Origin: Arthrobacter pityocampae
GTDB taxonomy: Bacteria; Actinomycetota; Actinomycetes; Actinomycetales; Micrococcaceae
Length of the DNA: 64,000 nucleotides
Direction: 5' to 3'
Assembly: GCF_002927275.1 (NCBI RefSeq)
Contig: NZ_PRKW01000005.1
Coordinates: forward strand, 434,001 to 498,000
Made by a program: the position numbers and the translations under genes. The notes beneath the pieces are model-generated. The model did no database searches and was not told where the DNA came from. It saw nothing but the letters and a program-made list of their open reading frames with translations. Below, one piece after another: positions 26,209 through 36,722 of the stretch. The stretch's first letter is position 1, and each line of letters begins with the position of its first letter.

Positions 26209-28905
26209 ATGACCACCACCGTCGCGGGTCTCAGCACGGCGGCCGCGACCCGTCTCCTGGCCGAGGACGGGCCGAATCTCCTGCCGCAGGCGTCCACGGT
26301 TCCGCGCTGGCGGGCGTTCGCCGCCCAGTTCACCCACTTCTTCGCCGTCATGCTGTGGGTGGCCGCGGCCCTGGCCTTCATCGCGGGCATGCCGCAGCTC
26401 GGCGTCGCCGTGACCGTCGTGGTCGTCATCAACGGCGTGTTCTCGTACGTGCAGGAGGCCCGGGCCGAGCGCGCGGCGTCGCAGTTGCGGGCCATGCTCC
26501 CGGCCCAGGTGCTGGTGCGGCGCGACGGCACGGCGGTGAGCATTCCCGCCGCGGAGATCGTGCACGGGGACGTGGTGCTCCTCTCCGCGGGCGACAGGAT
26601 CCCGGGCGACGTCGACTTCACCGGAACGGAATCCTGCACCGTGGACGAATCGATGCTCTCGGGGGAGAGCGAGCCCGTGCCCAAGAGACCCGGCGACCCC
26701 GGCTTCGGGGGGACGTTCCTGGTCAACGGGAACGCCGAGGCGGAGATCACGGCCACCGGGGCGCGGACGAGGCTCGCGGCCATCGCCACCCTGACCGCCA
26801 CCGCCCAGCCACCCCAGAGCCCCCTCAACGTCGAGCTGCGCCGCGTGGTCCGCATCATCTCCGTGGTCGCCCTGACCTTCGGCGGCGTGTTCTTCGCCGT
26901 CTCCCTGCTGTCCGGGACGTCCTGGCGGAACGCGTTCCTGTTCGCGATCGGGGTGTCCGTGGCCCTGATCCCCGAGGGCCTGCTCCCCACGGTCACACTG
27001 TCCCTGGCCATGGGCGCGCAGCGCATGGCGCGCCGGAACGCCCTGGTGCGGCACCTGCAGGCCGTGGAGACGCTCGGGTCCACGACGTTCATCTGCACCG
27101 ACAAGACCGGCACGCTGACGCAGAATCGGATGAGCGCCGTCGAGGTGTGGACGCCGCAGAGCGTCGTGGTGCTCAGCGGCACCGGGTACGCCCCGAGCGC
27201 GAGCATCACCGGCGGCCCGGACGCCGTCGCCGGGGCGCGCCGCCTGGCGTGGACGGCCCGGGCGGCGTCCCGCGGACGGGCGGTGTTGCATGGGGACGAG
27301 TGGGTCGCCGAGGGGGACCCGATGGAGGCGGCCCTCGACGCGCTGGCCCGCCGGCTGGACCACGGCGCCGGGTCCGGAGCAGGGAGGTCCGCCGGGAAGA
27401 GTGCCGGGACCGGTGCAGGGACGAGCGCCGACGGGGACGACCCCGGCCAGGCTGCCGCCGGCGCGGAGGTCGCCGTCGAGGTCGCCGTCGACGCCCGCTG
27501 GCCGTTCGACCCGGCCCGGAAGCGTGAGTCCGTGGCCGTCGCGGGGCACCTCCTGTTGAAGGGCGCCCCCGAATTCGTCCTGCCCCTGTGCGTGGCACCG
27601 GCGGACCTCGCTGCCTGCCAGGCCGCCCTCGACGAGATGGCGGGGCGCGGGCTGCGCGTCCTCGCGGTCGCCGAGCGGGTGCTGCCCGGGACACCCGGCC
27701 CGGACGGGCCGTGGCCGGAGGACCCGGGCGAGCTCGAACGGGAACTGACCCTGCTCGGGCTGGTGGGCCTGCACGACCCGCCGCGGGAATCGGTGGCCGA
27801 AGCGCTCCGCGCCACGCGGGCGGCCGGCATCAAGGTGGCCATGCTCACCGGGGACCATCCGACGACGGCGGCGGCGATCGCCGGGGAGATCGGGCTGCTC
27901 GGTCCCGACCGCACCGTCCTCGAGGGCAAGGACCTGCCCGAGGACCCGCACCTGCTCGGGGCCCTCCTGGACCGGGACGGGGTGGTGGTCAGCAGGGTGT
28001 CCCCGGAGCAGAAGCTGAAGGTGGCCCAGGCCCTGCAGCTGCGGGGGCACGTCCTGGCGATGACCGGGGACGGCGTCAACGACGGCCCGGCCCTGCAGGA
28101 AGCGGACATCGGCGTGGCCATGGGCGCGAGCGGCACGGACGTGGCACGCGAAGCGGCGGACCTCGTGCTGCTGGACGACGACTTCGCGACCATCGTCGCC
28201 GCCGTCGAGCAGGGCCGCGCCACGTACGCGAACATCCGCCGGTTCCTCACCTACCACCTGACCGACAACGTCGCAGAGCTCACCCCCTTCGTGGTGTGGG
28301 CCCTGTCCGGGGGGAGCTTCCCGCTGGCGCTCGGGGTACTGCAGATCCTGTTCCTGGACATCGGCACGGATCTCCTCCCGGCGCTGGCCCTCGGGACTGA
28401 GAAGGCCGACAAGCGCGCGATGCACCGCCCGCCGGAACGCCGGCACCTGATGGACACCCGGCTGATGGTGCGGGTCTTCGCCGTCCTCGGCCCGGTGGAG
28501 GCCGTCTTCGAGATGGCGGCGTTCACCCTCACCCTGTGGCTGGCGGGCTGGCGTCCGGGAGCGGAGTTCCCCGGCGTCGGGGTCCTCGCGGCGGCGTCCG
28601 GTGCGGCATTCACCACGGTGGTCCTGGCCCAGTTGGCCAACGCGTTCGCCTGCCGCAGCGAGTCCGTGCCCCCGTGGCGGCTGGGGTGGCGGACCAACCC
28701 GCTGATGCTCAAGGCCGTGGCCGTTGAACTCCTGGCGTTGCTCGGGTTCCTGTTCATCATGCCGGTGGCCACCATGCTCGGGCAGGCGCCGCCCACGATC
28801 GCCGGGCTGCTCGTGGCTCTGCTCTCCATGCCGGCCCTGCTGGCGGCGGACTACTGGCACAAGCGGTTCACGCACCGGAGGGCGGCGGGCCCGTCCGCAG
28901 GCTGA
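26209..28905 (+). CDS. P2-type cation-transporting ATPase
   Basis: 898 residues. The phosphorylated Asp is D298 (ICTDKTGTLTQNR), the actuator is SGESEPVPK (about 151-159) and the hinge is TGDGVNDGPALQEADIGVAMG. The M4 ion-site motif VALIPEGLLPTVTLSLA is of the PEGL type found in P2 (Ca, Na/K, H/K-like) pumps and not CPC heavy-metal pumps. An N-terminal cation-ATPase domain and a C-terminal Cation_ATPase_C region (last six helices) are present. Residues about 385-420 form a Gly/Ser-rich insert in the nucleotide domain. The end overlaps the converging GH65 gene by 38 bp. Ion unknown. Confidence 0.88.
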   Translation: MTTTVAGLSTAAATRLLAEDGPNLLPQASTVPRWRAFAAQFTHFFAVMLWVAAALAFIAGMPQLGVAVTVVVVINGVFSYVQEARAERAASQLRAMLPAQVLVRRDGTAVSIPAAEIVHGDVVLLSAGDRIPGDVDFTGTESCTVDESMLSGESEPVPKRPGDPGFGGTFLVNGNAEAEITATGARTRLAAIATLTATAQPPQSPLNVELRRVVRIISVVALTFGGVFFAVSLLSGTSWRNAFLFAIGVSVALIPEGLLPTVTLSLAMGAQRMARRNALVRHLQAVETLGSTTFICTDKTGTLTQNRMSAVEVWTPQSVVVLSGTGYAPSASITGGPDAVAGARRLAWTARAASRGRAVLHGDEWVAEGDPMEAALDALARRLDHGAGSGAGRSAGKSAGTGAGTSADGDDPGQAAAGAEVAVEVAVDARWPFDPARKRESVAVAGHLLLKGAPEFVLPLCVAPADLAACQAALDEMAGRGLRVLAVAERVLPGTPGPDGPWPEDPGELERELTLLGLVGLHDPPRESVAEALRATRAAGIKVAMLTGDHPTTAAAIAGEIGLLGPDRTVLEGKDLPEDPHLLGALLDRDGVVVSRVSPEQKLKVAQALQLRGHVLAMTGDGVNDGPALQEADIGVAMGASGTDVAREAADLVLLDDDFATIVAAVEQGRATYANIRRFLTYHLTDNVAELTPFVVWALSGGSFPLALGVLQILFLDIGTDLLPALALGTEKADKRAMHRPPERRHLMDTRLMVRVFAVLGPVEAVFEMAAFTLTLWLAGWRPGAEFPGVGVLAAASGAAFTTVVLAQLANAFACRSESVPPWRLGWRTNPLMLKAVAVELLALLGFLFIMPVATMLGQAPPTIAGLLVALLSMPALLAADYWHKRFTHRRAAGPSAG

Positions 28906-31900
28906 TCCGCACCGTGCTGCCGGGCTGCACCACCCACAGGTGCCGGCCCACGCGGACACGGACCGCATCGGCCGTGCTCTCGGCGGCGACCACCGTCAGC
29001 GTGTCGTGCCCGAGGGTGATGTCCAGTGGCAGCCCCCGGTACCGGATCCGGAAGGAGACCCGCTGCAGTTCGGTGGGCAGGCGCGGGGTGAAGACGAGCG
29101 CATCGGCGTGCATCCGCAGGCCCGCGAAGCTCCGCTGGACCACGTCCACGCTGCCGGCCATCGCCCCCAGATGGATGCCCGTGCGGGTGGTGCCGCCCTG
29201 GGTGTCGTCGAGGTCGGAGTCGAGTGCGTCGCGGAAGGTGGCCCAGGCCCGTTCCGGGTACGACGCCGCGAGCACCGAGGCGTGCGCCACCCGGCTGAGC
29301 GTTGACCCGTGGGACACGCGGGCGAGGTAGTACTCCACGGTCCGCGCCATCTGCCCGGTCGTCGGCGCGTACCCCATGCGGCGGAGCCGGCGCATCAGCT
29401 GCTCCTGGCCGAGGAGGTAGAACAGCATGAGGACGTCCGCCTGCTTCGAGAGCCTGTACCGGTTGGTGCTGTCCCCTTCGGCGCCGAGGAGGAGATCCAG
29501 CCGCTCGATGGTGCCGTAGGTCCGCCGGTAGCGGTCCCAGTCCAGTTCCTCGAGCTGCTCGTAGCCCGCGAATTGGCTGATGACGCCGTCGTGGAATGGG
29601 ACGTGGAGCAGGCGCGCCAGGCGGTTCCACCGCTCCAGCTCCCCGCCGGTGACATGGAGACGGCGGCGCAGGTCCCGGCGGTCCCGGCCGCGGACGGCGT
29701 CCATGATCCCCGCCGGGCGCGAGAGCACCCAGGAGGCCAGAACGTTGGTGTAGGCGTTGTCGTCGATGCCCTCCCCGGGGCGGCCCGGGTAGCCGTCGTG
29801 GTACTCGTCCGGGCCCACCACGCCGCGCAGGTGGAACCGGCCGTCCCCGGCGTCGAACTCGGCCGCGGCGGCGAAGGACCGGGCCACCTCGACGATCAGG
29901 TCCGCGCCGTGGCCCAGGATCCATTCGCGGTCCGCGGTGGCCTCGTAGTACTGCCAGGCGTTGTACGCCACGGCGAGGCTGCCGTGGCGCTGCAGGTGGG
30001 AGTGGTCCGGTGTCCACTGCCCGGAGAAGCGGTTGTAGAGCCACGGCGGGGTGTCCTCGGTGCCGTCGCTGCCGCTGCGCCACGGGAACATGGCGCCGTC
30101 GAGGCCGGCCGCGCGTGCCCGGTCCCGGGCGGCGTCGAGCCGCCGCCACCGGTAGTCCAGCAGCGAGCGGGTCACCGACGGCAGGCGTGAGGTGATCAGC
30201 GGCAGGACGAAGAGGTCGTCCCAGAAGATGTGCCCCCGGTAGCCCTCGCCGTGGAGTCCGCGCGCCGGGACGCCGGCGTCGAGTTCCGCCGTGTGCGGGG
30301 AGAGGGTCTGCAGCAGGTGGAACACGTGGAGGTTCAGGATGAACTGGGTCTGCCGGTCGGCGTGCAGGTCGAAGCCGAACAGGTCCAGCAGCGGCCGCCA
30401 CGCGTCCTCGTGGGCGGCGAGCGCCCGCCCGAGGCCGCCGGGTGCGCGGGCGAGGACGGCGTGGGCCGCGGTCAGCGGCGAGGACACCGCGCGGTCCTTC
30501 GAACTGACGACGGCGACCGTCTTGCAGGCGGTCAGCGGCACCCCGTCTGTCAGCACGGCGGCGTGGTGCTGCAGCCAGCGGGACGGCGCGGACCCACCGT
30601 CGGACGCACCGTCGGTCCAGTCCTCGGACCCACTGTCGGACCCGGCAGCGTGCCCTGTGTCCAGGACCGGCGTGCTGCTCACCGCGGCGGGGGCGCCGTC
30701 GGGGCCGGTGAACGTCATCCCGGCGGCGACCGCGATCCGGAGGCGGCTCTGCCGGGTCAGCACCTCGACGGACTCGATGCCCGACCGCACGCCGCGGTCC
30801 ACCACGCGGAGGTGCCGGCCTCCCAGCGCGGCGTCCTCGGGGACGTTGCCGTTCACCACGTCCGCGTCGATGCCCGTGCGGAGTTCCACGGGGCCGTCCC
30901 AGCCGCGGGCGGTCAGCGTGGTCTCCAGCAGCGCCATGCCGGGCTGGGCCATGGAGACGATGCGCCGCTGGTGGACCTCCAGCCGCCGCCCGCGCGCATC
31001 CTCGAGTACCGCGCGCCGGAACAGGACGGCCCGCTTCAGGTCCAGTTCGCGGTGCTGCGCCACCAGGGTCAGGCCGCCGTCGGACCACCATGGACCGGGC
31101 GGCAGCCGGAGGTCCAGGGGAAGCCAGTTGGGGAGGTTGACGAGGTGCTCGCCCTCCGCCTCCTCCCCGTGCACCCGCTCGGGACACCGGTTGTAGACGC
31201 CCGCGAGGTACGTGCCGGGGTAGTGGGCGGCGTCTGCGACGGACTCGGGGGCGGCGCCGCGAATGGCCATGCGCCCGTTGCCGAGGGTGGTCAGGGCCTC
31301 GCGGTGGCCCTCGTGCCAGGGGTCGAAGCCGTCGTAGATCAGATGCCACCGATGCGTGAGGACCAGCCCCATGTCCAGCTGGCGGGCGTCGTCGAGCACC
31401 AGGTGGGCGCCGGCGCGTTCGAGCGCCGTCCGCTGCTCCGCGCGGTCGATCCCCACGATCAGCCCGAACCCGCCGGCGTGGGCGGCGGCAACCCCGCTCG
31501 TGGCGTCCTCGAGGACCACGGTGCGGGCGGGGCGCGCCGTCAGCCGTCGCGCCGCCTCGAGGAACGTGGCCGGGTCGGGCTTGCCGGGCAGGCCCAGCTC
31601 GGCGGCCACGGTGCCGTCGACGACGACGTCGAACGCGCCGTCCAGCCCGGCGGCGGCGAGCACCGCGCCCGCATTGCGGCTCGCCGTCACCAGCGCGCAC
31701 GGGACGCGGCTCTCGTGCAGCCGGCGCAGCAGTTCCATTGTGCCGGGAAAGGCCCGCACGCCGTGCCGGCGCAGTTCATCCACGAACAGGGCGTTCTTGG
31801 CGGCGCCCAGGCCCTGCTCGGTCCAGGCGTCCGGCGGGTCCGACGGCGTCCCGGGCGTCAGGCGGATCCCGCGGGACCGCAGGAACACCGCGACGCCCTG

Positions 31901-32179
31901 CTCCCGCGGGCGCCCGTCCACCCAGGCGTAGTAGTCGGCGTCGTCGAAGGGGCGCACGTCGGCGCCGGCCGGGATCCGCGGGTCCGCGAGCACGGCGTCG
32001 AACAGCTGCTTCCACGCAGCCCGGTGCACCGACGCCGTGTCCGTGACCACGCCGTCCAGGTCGAGGATCACCGCGTCGAAGGGGGACGCCGTCCCCGCGA
32101 CCGTGGGGGAGCCGGCCCCACGCCGCGCAGGGCGGCTCCGCTCGGCGGGCGCGTCGGTGCTGCGCGCCTCAGGCCCCAC
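28868..32179 (-). CDS. HAD (beta-phosphoglucomutase-like) and GH65 phosphorylase fusion
   Basis: 1103 residues from a GTG that overlaps the dehydrogenase stop by 11 bp. Residues about 33-270 are a HAD hydrolase with nucleophile D40 and D42 ([11 protein letters not shown]), a cap domain, TASRN and [15 protein letters not shown]. Residues about 280-1100 are a GH65 enzyme with [27 protein letters not shown] and catalytic E792 ([10 protein letters not shown]). GH65 phosphorylases split trehalose, maltose or kojibiose into glucose and beta-glucose-1-phosphate, and beta-PGM turns that into glucose-6-phosphate. The fusion therefore joins two consecutive steps, like the separate Rv3400/Rv3401 pair of mycobacteria. 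Confidence 0.84.
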   Translation of the reverse strand: MGPEARSTDAPAERSRPARRGAGSPTVAGTASPFDAVILDLDGVVTDTASVHRAAWKQLFDAVLADPRIPAGADVRPFDDADYYAWVDGRPREQGVAVFLRSRGIRLTPGTPSDPPDAWTEQGLGAAKNALFVDELRRHGVRAFPGTMELLRRLHESRVPCALVTASRNAGAVLAAAGLDGAFDVVVDGTVAAELGLPGKPDPATFLEAARRLTARPARTVVLEDATSGVAAAHAGGFGLIVGIDRAEQRTALERAGAHLVLDDARQLDMGLVLTHRWHLIYDGFDPWHEGHREALTTLGNGRMAIRGAAPESVADAAHYPGTYLAGVYNRCPERVHGEEAEGEHLVNLPNWLPLDLRLPPGPWWSDGGLTLVAQHRELDLKRAVLFRRAVLEDARGRRLEVHQRRIVSMAQPGMALLETTLTARGWDGPVELRTGIDADVVNGNVPEDAALGGRHLRVVDRGVRSGIESVEVLTRQSRLRIAVAAGMTFTGPDGAPAAVSSTPVLDTGHAAGSDSGSEDWTDGASDGGSAPSRWLQHHAAVLTDGVPLTACKTVAVVSSKDRAVSSPLTAAHAVLARAPGGLGRALAAHEDAWRPLLDLFGFDLHADRQTQFILNLHVFHLLQTLSPHTAELDAGVPARGLHGEGYRGHIFWDDLFVLPLITSRLPSVTRSLLDYRWRRLDAARDRARAAGLDGAMFPWRSGSDGTEDTPPWLYNRFSGQWTPDHSHLQRHGSLAVAYNAWQYYEATADREWILGHGADLIVEVARSFAAAAEFDAGDGRFHLRGVVGPDEYHDGYPGRPGEGIDDNAYTNVLASWVLSRPAGIMDAVRGRDRRDLRRRLHVTGGELERWNRLARLLHVPFHDGVISQFAGYEQLEELDWDRYRRTYGTIERLDLLLGAEGDSTNRYRLSKQADVLMLFYLLGQEQLMRRLRRMGYAPTTGQMARTVEYYLARVSHGSTLSRVAHASVLAASYPERAWATFRDALDSDLDDTQGGTTRTGIHLGAMAGSVDVVQRSFAGLRMHADALVFTPRLPTELQRVSFRIRYRGLPLDITLGHDTLTVVAAESTADAVRVRVGRHLWVVQPGSTVRISLRTGPPPSGA

Positions 32180-33212
32180 CGGGACCGCCGGCCAGCTGCA
32201 GGACCGCGGCGCCGTCGACCCGGTCCGCGGCCAGGTCCGCCAGGGCGCGGTCCGCCGTTGTGAACGGGTACCGCTGGACGGTGGGCCGCAGCGGGATGCG
32301 GGCCGCGAGCGCCAGGAGCTCACGGCCGTCGGCGCGGGTGTTCGCCGTGACGCTGCACAGCCGACGTTCCTGGAAGAGCTCGTCGGCGTAGTGCAGCACC
32401 GGGATGTCGCTGAGGTAGATGCCCGCGACGGCGAGGGTGCCGCCGCGGTCCAGGGCCCGCAGGGCAGCAGGCACCAGGCCGCCGGCGGGCGCGAAGAGGA
32501 TGGCGGCGTCCAGCGGCTGCGGCGGTTCGTCGGCCGCGCCTCCCACGAAGACGGCGCCCAGGTCCGCGGCCAGGCGCCGTGCGCTCGCCGAGCGCGTCAT
32601 GACGGACACCTCGACGCCCTCGAACATGGCCACCTGCGCGGCGAGGTGGGCGGACGCCCCGAACCCGTAGATGCCGAGCCGGCCGCCCGGCCGCACCCCG
32701 GACCGGCGCAGGGCCCGGTACCCGATGATCCCCGCGCAGAGCAGCGGGGCCGCCTCCTCGTCGTCGAACCCCGGCGGGACCGCGTACGCGAAGGCCTCGG
32801 GGACGGTCACGAGCTCCGCGTACCCGCCGTCGTCGTCCCACCCGGTGAACCGCGGGGACAGGCACAGGTTCTCGTCGCCCCGGCGGCAGAACCGGCAGGT
32901 GCCGCAGGTCGAGCGCAGCCACGCGACGCCCGCCCTGTCGCCGACGCGGAAGAGCCGGCAGCCGGGCCCGGTGTCCACCACCTCGCCGACGATCTCGTGG
33001 CCCGGCACGGTGGCCGGGTGCTTCGCGGGCAGATCGCCCTCGACCAGGTGCAGATCGGTCCGGCACACCCCGCACGCCCGGACGCCCACCAGCAGCTCGC
33101 CGGGGCCCGGGGAGGGGTCGGGCCGGATGCCGAACACGAGCGCCGACGCGCCTCCTGCGCCGGTGCCGCCGTTCGCGGCGCGGGCACAGTCGTCAACCCA
33201 CCAGGCGCGCAT
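32169..33212 (-). CDS. Zinc-dependent alcohol dehydrogenase
   Basis: 347 residues. The start is the ATG at 33212 with GGGAGG 3-8 nt upstream; the open frame continues to 34205 without support. Catalytic zinc ligands are Cys in [19 protein letters not shown] and a later Cys. The structural zinc site is [17 protein letters not shown]. The Rossmann motif is [14 protein letters not shown]. This matches AdhA-like/cinnamyl-type MDRs of actinobacteria. The stop overlaps the start of the HAD/GH65 fusion, so both lie on one transcript. Why a dehydrogenase is coupled to a sugar phosphorylase is not evident. Confidence 0.88.
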   Translation of the reverse strand: MRAWWVDDCARAANGGTGAGGASALVFGIRPDPSPGPGELLVGVRACGVCRTDLHLVEGDLPAKHPATVPGHEIVGEVVDTGPGCRLFRVGDRAGVAWLRSTCGTCRFCRRGDENLCLSPRFTGWDDDGGYAELVTVPEAFAYAVPPGFDDEEAAPLLCAGIIGYRALRRSGVRPGGRLGIYGFGASAHLAAQVAMFEGVEVSVMTRSASARRLAADLGAVFVGGAADEPPQPLDAAILFAPAGGLVPAALRALDRGGTLAVAGIYLSDIPVLHYADELFQERRLCSVTANTRADGRELLALAARIPLRPTVQRYPFTTADRALADLAADRVDGAAVLQLAGGPGGA

Positions 33213-33440
33213 GACCTCCCCCTCGCCCCGGGGCGCAACGGGCGCCGACCGCCTCCCGCCGCGCCGGCCCGCGGGCACGTCCGTCGTCGTCGAGCACCAT
33301 GGGACCCCCTGGCTAGGGGCCTCATCGTACGCTCCGGGCACCCCGCGGATCCGCTCCCGGAGGGCGCCTCGCCCGGCGCGGGTGGTGCCCGCGGGCTGGG
33401 TCTCCGTGACGGCCACGGACGTCGGTGCGAGAATGACCGC

Positions 33441-34175
33441 ATGCCGCACCACGGAACACCCGTCGGGCGGGTCCGCGCGCTGTACCGCTATCCGGTGAAG
33501 TCGACGTCGGGCCAGCCGCTGGTCACCGCCGCCGTCACCCCGTCGGGGCTCGAGCACGACCGCCGCTGGGCCGTCTACACGCACGACGGCGGGATCGCCA
33601 GCGGCAAGCGCACGCGCCGTTTCCGGCCCGTCCCCGGGCTGCTGGACTGGGCGGCGGAACTGGACGGTCCCGACGGCGTCCCCGTCCTCCGCAGCCCCGC
33701 GGGCGTCCCGTACCGGGTGGACGACCCCGCAGCGTCCGAGGCCCTGACCTCGCGATTCGGCCAGCAGCTGACGCTGCGGGAGGGGACCACCGTCCAGCAC
33801 CACGACGAGTCGCCCCTCCACCTCGTGACGACGTCGTCCCTGGCCGCGCTCGCGGACCTGCTGGGCGGCGCGGTCGAGGAGCGCCGGTTCCGCCCGAATA
33901 TCGTCCTGGACACCGGCTCGGCTCCGCTGTTCCTCGAACGCGACTGGGCGGGCGTGGAACTGGCGATCGGCGACCATGTGGTCATCACCGTGGACGCCGG
34001 CATGCCCCGCTGCACGATGATCGACCAGCCCCAGGCCGGGATGGACGCCGGTCCTCGGGCGCTGAGGACCCTGGCCGTCCACAACGGGCTGGAGTTCGGC
34101 GTGCAGGCCCGCGTCGAGCGCAGCGGAGCGATCAGCGTGGGGGACCCGGTGACCCTGCGCGGCACGCCGTCCTGA
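33441..34175 (+). CDS. MOSC domain protein
   Basis: 244 residues. The N-terminal MOSC-type beta barrel starts [19 protein letters not shown] and [13 protein letters not shown]. The C-terminal MOSC core contains the conserved Cys in [17 protein letters not shown] and [15 protein letters not shown] proteins carry sulfur to or bind the molybdenum cofactor (YiiM/YcbX-like) and often reduce N-hydroxylated compounds. It is divergent from the dehydrogenase gene at 33212. The ATG at 33441 starts [11 protein letters not shown]; a longer in-frame extension upstream overlaps the opposite gene and was not used. Confidence 0.84.
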   Translation: MPHHGTPVGRVRALYRYPVKSTSGQPLVTAAVTPSGLEHDRRWAVYTHDGGIASGKRTRRFRPVPGLLDWAAELDGPDGVPVLRSPAGVPYRVDDPAASEALTSRFGQQLTLREGTTVQHHDESPLHLVTTSSLAALADLLGGAVEERRFRPNIVLDTGSAPLFLERDWAGVELAIGDHVVITVDAGMPRCTMIDQPQAGMDAGPRALRTLAVHNGLEFGVQARVERSGAISVGDPVTLRGTPS

Positions 34176-34197
34176 CCCATCACGGAGGAGAGAGCTG

Positions 34198-34764
34198 ATG
34201 CGCAACGTGACCTACTCGATGGGAGTCTCCCTGGACGGCTACATCGTCGGACCGGATGGCGGATTCGACTTCACGACGCCGGACGAGGAGGTCTTCCGGT
34301 CCGCCATCGACGAGGTCCGCAGCGTCGGCGTCCACCTGCTGGGCCGACGGCTCTACGAGACGATGCTGTACTGGGAGACCGCCGATGAGGACCCGTCCCC
34401 GGACGAGCCGGACCGCGAGTGGACCGCTCTGTGGAAGCGGCTGCCGAAGGTGGTGTTCTCCCACTCGCTCTCCGCGGTCCGGGGGAGCAACACGCGTCTG
34501 GCATCGGGCAGCCTGGCGGACGAGATCGCACGGCTGCGCGCCGACCCGGCGGAGGGGGACATCGCGATCGGAGGCGCCACCCTCGCCGAGGCTGCGGCGG
34601 CACTGGACCTCATCGACGAGTACCAGGTGCGGGTCCACCCGGTGCTGGTCGGGGGCGGGCATCCGTTCTTCCCGCCCCACCGCCGCCGCACGGACCTCGA
34701 GCTCGTCGGCAGCCGGGTCTTCGGTTCGGGCGTCGTGATCTCCCGCTACCGTGTGAAGCGCTGA
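34198..34764 (+). CDS. RibD-C / dihydrofolate reductase-fold protein
   Basis: 188 residues, full-length for the RibD_C-type reductase family. Motifs are [15 protein letters not shown] (start), [64 protein letters not shown] in overlapping pieces, and the NADPH-binding GGA loop. The start has GGAGAGAG 5 nt upstream. It lies 22 bp after the MOSC gene in the same direction, so they are probably co-transcribed. Small-molecule substrate unknown. Confidence 0.85.
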   Translation: MRNVTYSMGVSLDGYIVGPDGGFDFTTPDEEVFRSAIDEVRSVGVHLLGRRLYETMLYWETADEDPSPDEPDREWTALWKRLPKVVFSHSLSAVRGSNTRLASGSLADEIARLRADPAEGDIAIGGATLAEAAAALDLIDEYQVRVHPVLVGGGHPFFPPHRRRTDLELVGSRVFGSGVVISRYRVKR

Positions 34765-34766
34765 CC

Positions 34767-36413
34767 TCAGCGGGCGCCCGTGGCGACGGCCACGATCTCC
34801 TGCATGTAGGGAGCCACGACCAGCCGGGAGATCCTGCAGTCCAGCAGGAGGACGCCGTCGTCGTCGGAGGCGAGCCAGCCCTCCACCGCAGCGAGGTCGC
34901 CGAGTGCGGCGATGATCGCTGACCGCGCCCCGAGAGCTGAGGCAACAGCGGCGAAGTCCACCTCGTCGATCAGCATGGGACCGGAGTCTATGCCGCGGAC
35001 GGCATACTGGTGGATCTCGGCGCCGTAGGCGGCGTCGTTGAAGACCACGATCACGGCACGACGCGCCGTCCGGATGACCGTCTCGAGATCGGCGAGGGCC
35101 ATGAGCGCCCCGCCGTCGCCCGTGCACAGGACGATCGTGGAGCCCGGCAGCGCACGGGCGGCGCCGACCGCGCTGGGGAAGCCGAGGCCGATGGTCTGGT
35201 ACGCGGTGCCCACCATGATCAGGCGGTCCGGCGCGGGGACGTGGAGGTATCCGGGCGCCCAGCCGATGAAGTGGCCGCCGTCCTGCACGACCGTCCGGTC
35301 CGCCGGCAGCATCCGGTCCAGCGCGCGGCACAGACTCCGGGGGTCCAGGCGGCCGTCGGGGGCCGCCTGGTCGCCGTCGTCCCGCGCGTCGTGGGCGCCG
35401 AGGGCGTCGGCGGCGGCACGCGTGCTCCACCGCTGCCCTCCCTCACGGCGCTCGACGGCGGCGACCAGCGCCTCCGCGGTGAGGCGCGCGTCGGCGTGCA
35501 GGAAGTCGGTGACGACCGGCGAGGTGGGGCCGGCGGTGAGATCGGCCTGGACGACCCGGGCGTCGGGGGCGAAGGAGTGGCCGAAACGCATCGTGAACTG
35601 GTTGAGCCGCGCGCCGAGCACCAGGACGGCGTCCGCCTGCCCGACGAGACCGGCCGTGCGCTCGGAGGCCCAGCCGCCCGCGATGCCGAGGCTTGCGGCG
35701 TCGTCCCCGAAGAGTCCCGCGCCGAGCCCGGAGGTGGCGGTGAGGGCGCCGAGGCGGTCGGCGAGTGCGCCCGCCGCCGGGCCGGCCCCGCTGACCCAGG
35801 CGCCGCGGCCGGCCAGGATCAGGGGCCGTTCGGCGGAGGAGAGCAGCGCCGCGATGCGCTCGACGTCCGCTGCGGCCGGTGCCGGACGGGGGAGGGGCTC
35901 CGGCACTGCGGGGGTCTCCTCCTCGGCGGCCTCGGCGGCGGCGAGGTCGTACGGGATGGCCAGCACCACGGCCTCGCGGTGACGGAGCGCGTGCTCGACC
36001 GCCGCCGCCGTCACCGCCAGCGGATGCGCGGCGGACACCGTGAACGTCGTGGCGCCGAGGCCCTTGGCCACCAGGGACTGGTCCACGTCCCAGGCGCGCA
36101 TCCCGGTGGTGGGGGCGTCGCCGACCACCAGGACCAGCGGGATGTCCGCCTGCACGGCCTCGGCCAGCGGGGTCAGGGCGTTGGTGAATCCGGCGCCGTA
36201 GGTGGTGGTGGCGACGGCGAGGCGGCCGCTCGCCCGGTGATAGGCGTCGGCGGCGGCGACCGCACCGGCCTCGTGCCGCACCGCGGTGAAGTGCAGGGAC
36301 GGCGCGGCCATCACGGCGTCGAGGAAGTGCGCGTTGCCGTTGCCCATGACCCCGAAGACCTCGGTGGCGGCGGGCAGGAGTGCGGAGACGATACGGGCGG
36401 AGACGGTGGCCAT
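34767..36413 (-). CDS. Thiamine-diphosphate-dependent enzyme, acetolactate synthase-like
   Basis: 548 residues with the three ThDP domains: PYR (about 1-165; catalytic E48 in AVRHEAGAVAAADAYHR), central (about 180-320, ILAGRGAWVSGAG) and PP (about 370-520). The ThDP/Mg motif is GDGGALMALADLE ending with NDAAYG. The family includes acetolactate synthase, benzoylformate decarboxylase and similar 2-oxoacid enzymes. No FAD-site signature of true AHAS is evident, and no ilvN partner is nearby. It converges on the RibD-like gene with a 2-bp gap. Substrate unknown; an aryl-oxoacid is possible but unproven. Confidence 0.82.
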   Translation of the reverse strand: MATVSARIVSALLPAATEVFGVMGNGNAHFLDAVMAAPSLHFTAVRHEAGAVAAADAYHRASGRLAVATTTYGAGFTNALTPLAEAVQADIPLVLVVGDAPTTGMRAWDVDQSLVAKGLGATTFTVSAAHPLAVTAAAVEHALRHREAVVLAIPYDLAAAEAAEEETPAVPEPLPRPAPAAADVERIAALLSSAERPLILAGRGAWVSGAGPAAGALADRLGALTATSGLGAGLFGDDAASLGIAGGWASERTAGLVGQADAVLVLGARLNQFTMRFGHSFAPDARVVQADLTAGPTSPVVTDFLHADARLTAEALVAAVERREGGQRWSTRAAADALGAHDARDDGDQAAPDGRLDPRSLCRALDRMLPADRTVVQDGGHFIGWAPGYLHVPAPDRLIMVGTAYQTIGLGFPSAVGAARALPGSTIVLCTGDGGALMALADLETVIRTARRAVIVVFNDAAYGAEIHQYAVRGIDSGPMLIDEVDFAAVASALGARSAIIAALGDLAAVEGWLASDDDGVLLLDCRISRLVVAPYMQEIVAVATGAR

Positions 36414-36722
36414 GGTCGGGTCCTTGCGGGCGTGAGTCCCCGGCGCGCTGGTGCAGGCACACGGTCACCCCGGGGACCGGTGGGTGAAGTCCGTATGTGC
36501 CTCGGGCGGCTGCGCCCTTATTGCCTCTTTTTCAGGCACGGCGCCCGTGACACCCGACGCTTTTCACTATAGCGGGCGGGGCGTGGGGTTCCCGGCGTCG
36601 TCCCCGTCCGATCCCCCAGCGACTCGCCCTGGTCGGTGGGCATGAATGACCATGCCCACCGACTCGCCCTGTTCGGTGGGCATGTTCAGGTGCAACGGAC
36701 AGGGCCCGACGACGTCGGCCGG
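36414..36722. other. Gap holding a repeat and hairpins, no gene
   Basis: About 310 bp between two minus-strand genes. It holds a minus-strand TATAGT (36566-36571) that could be a -10 of the ThDP gene, and the direct repeat and hairpins listed separately. I found no convincing coding frame. Confidence 0.4.
36620..36684. repeat. 25-bp direct repeat with a shared inverted arm (two alternative hairpins)
   Basis: Copy 1 (36620-36644) and copy 2 (36660-36684) are 24/25 identical and 40 bp apart, both ending TCGGTGGGCATG. Between them CATGCCCACCGA (36651-36662) is complementary to that ending in each copy. So it can pair with copy 1 (12 bp, 6-nt loop AATGAC) or with copy 2 (12 bp, 10-nt loop). It sits downstream of the transporter gene and could act as a terminator with an alternative fold. 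Confidence 0.75.

Noticed and set aside
32180-32323. Upstream extension of the HAD/GH65 fusion
   Set aside because: It runs through the C-terminus of the dehydrogenase in another phase and gives an Arg/Ser/Pro-rich segment with no HAD similarity.
33213-34205. Extension of the zinc dehydrogenase through the MOSC gene
   Set aside because: The family start MRAWW has a strong ribosome site at 33212, and the MOSC gene on the opposite strand is a complete domain.
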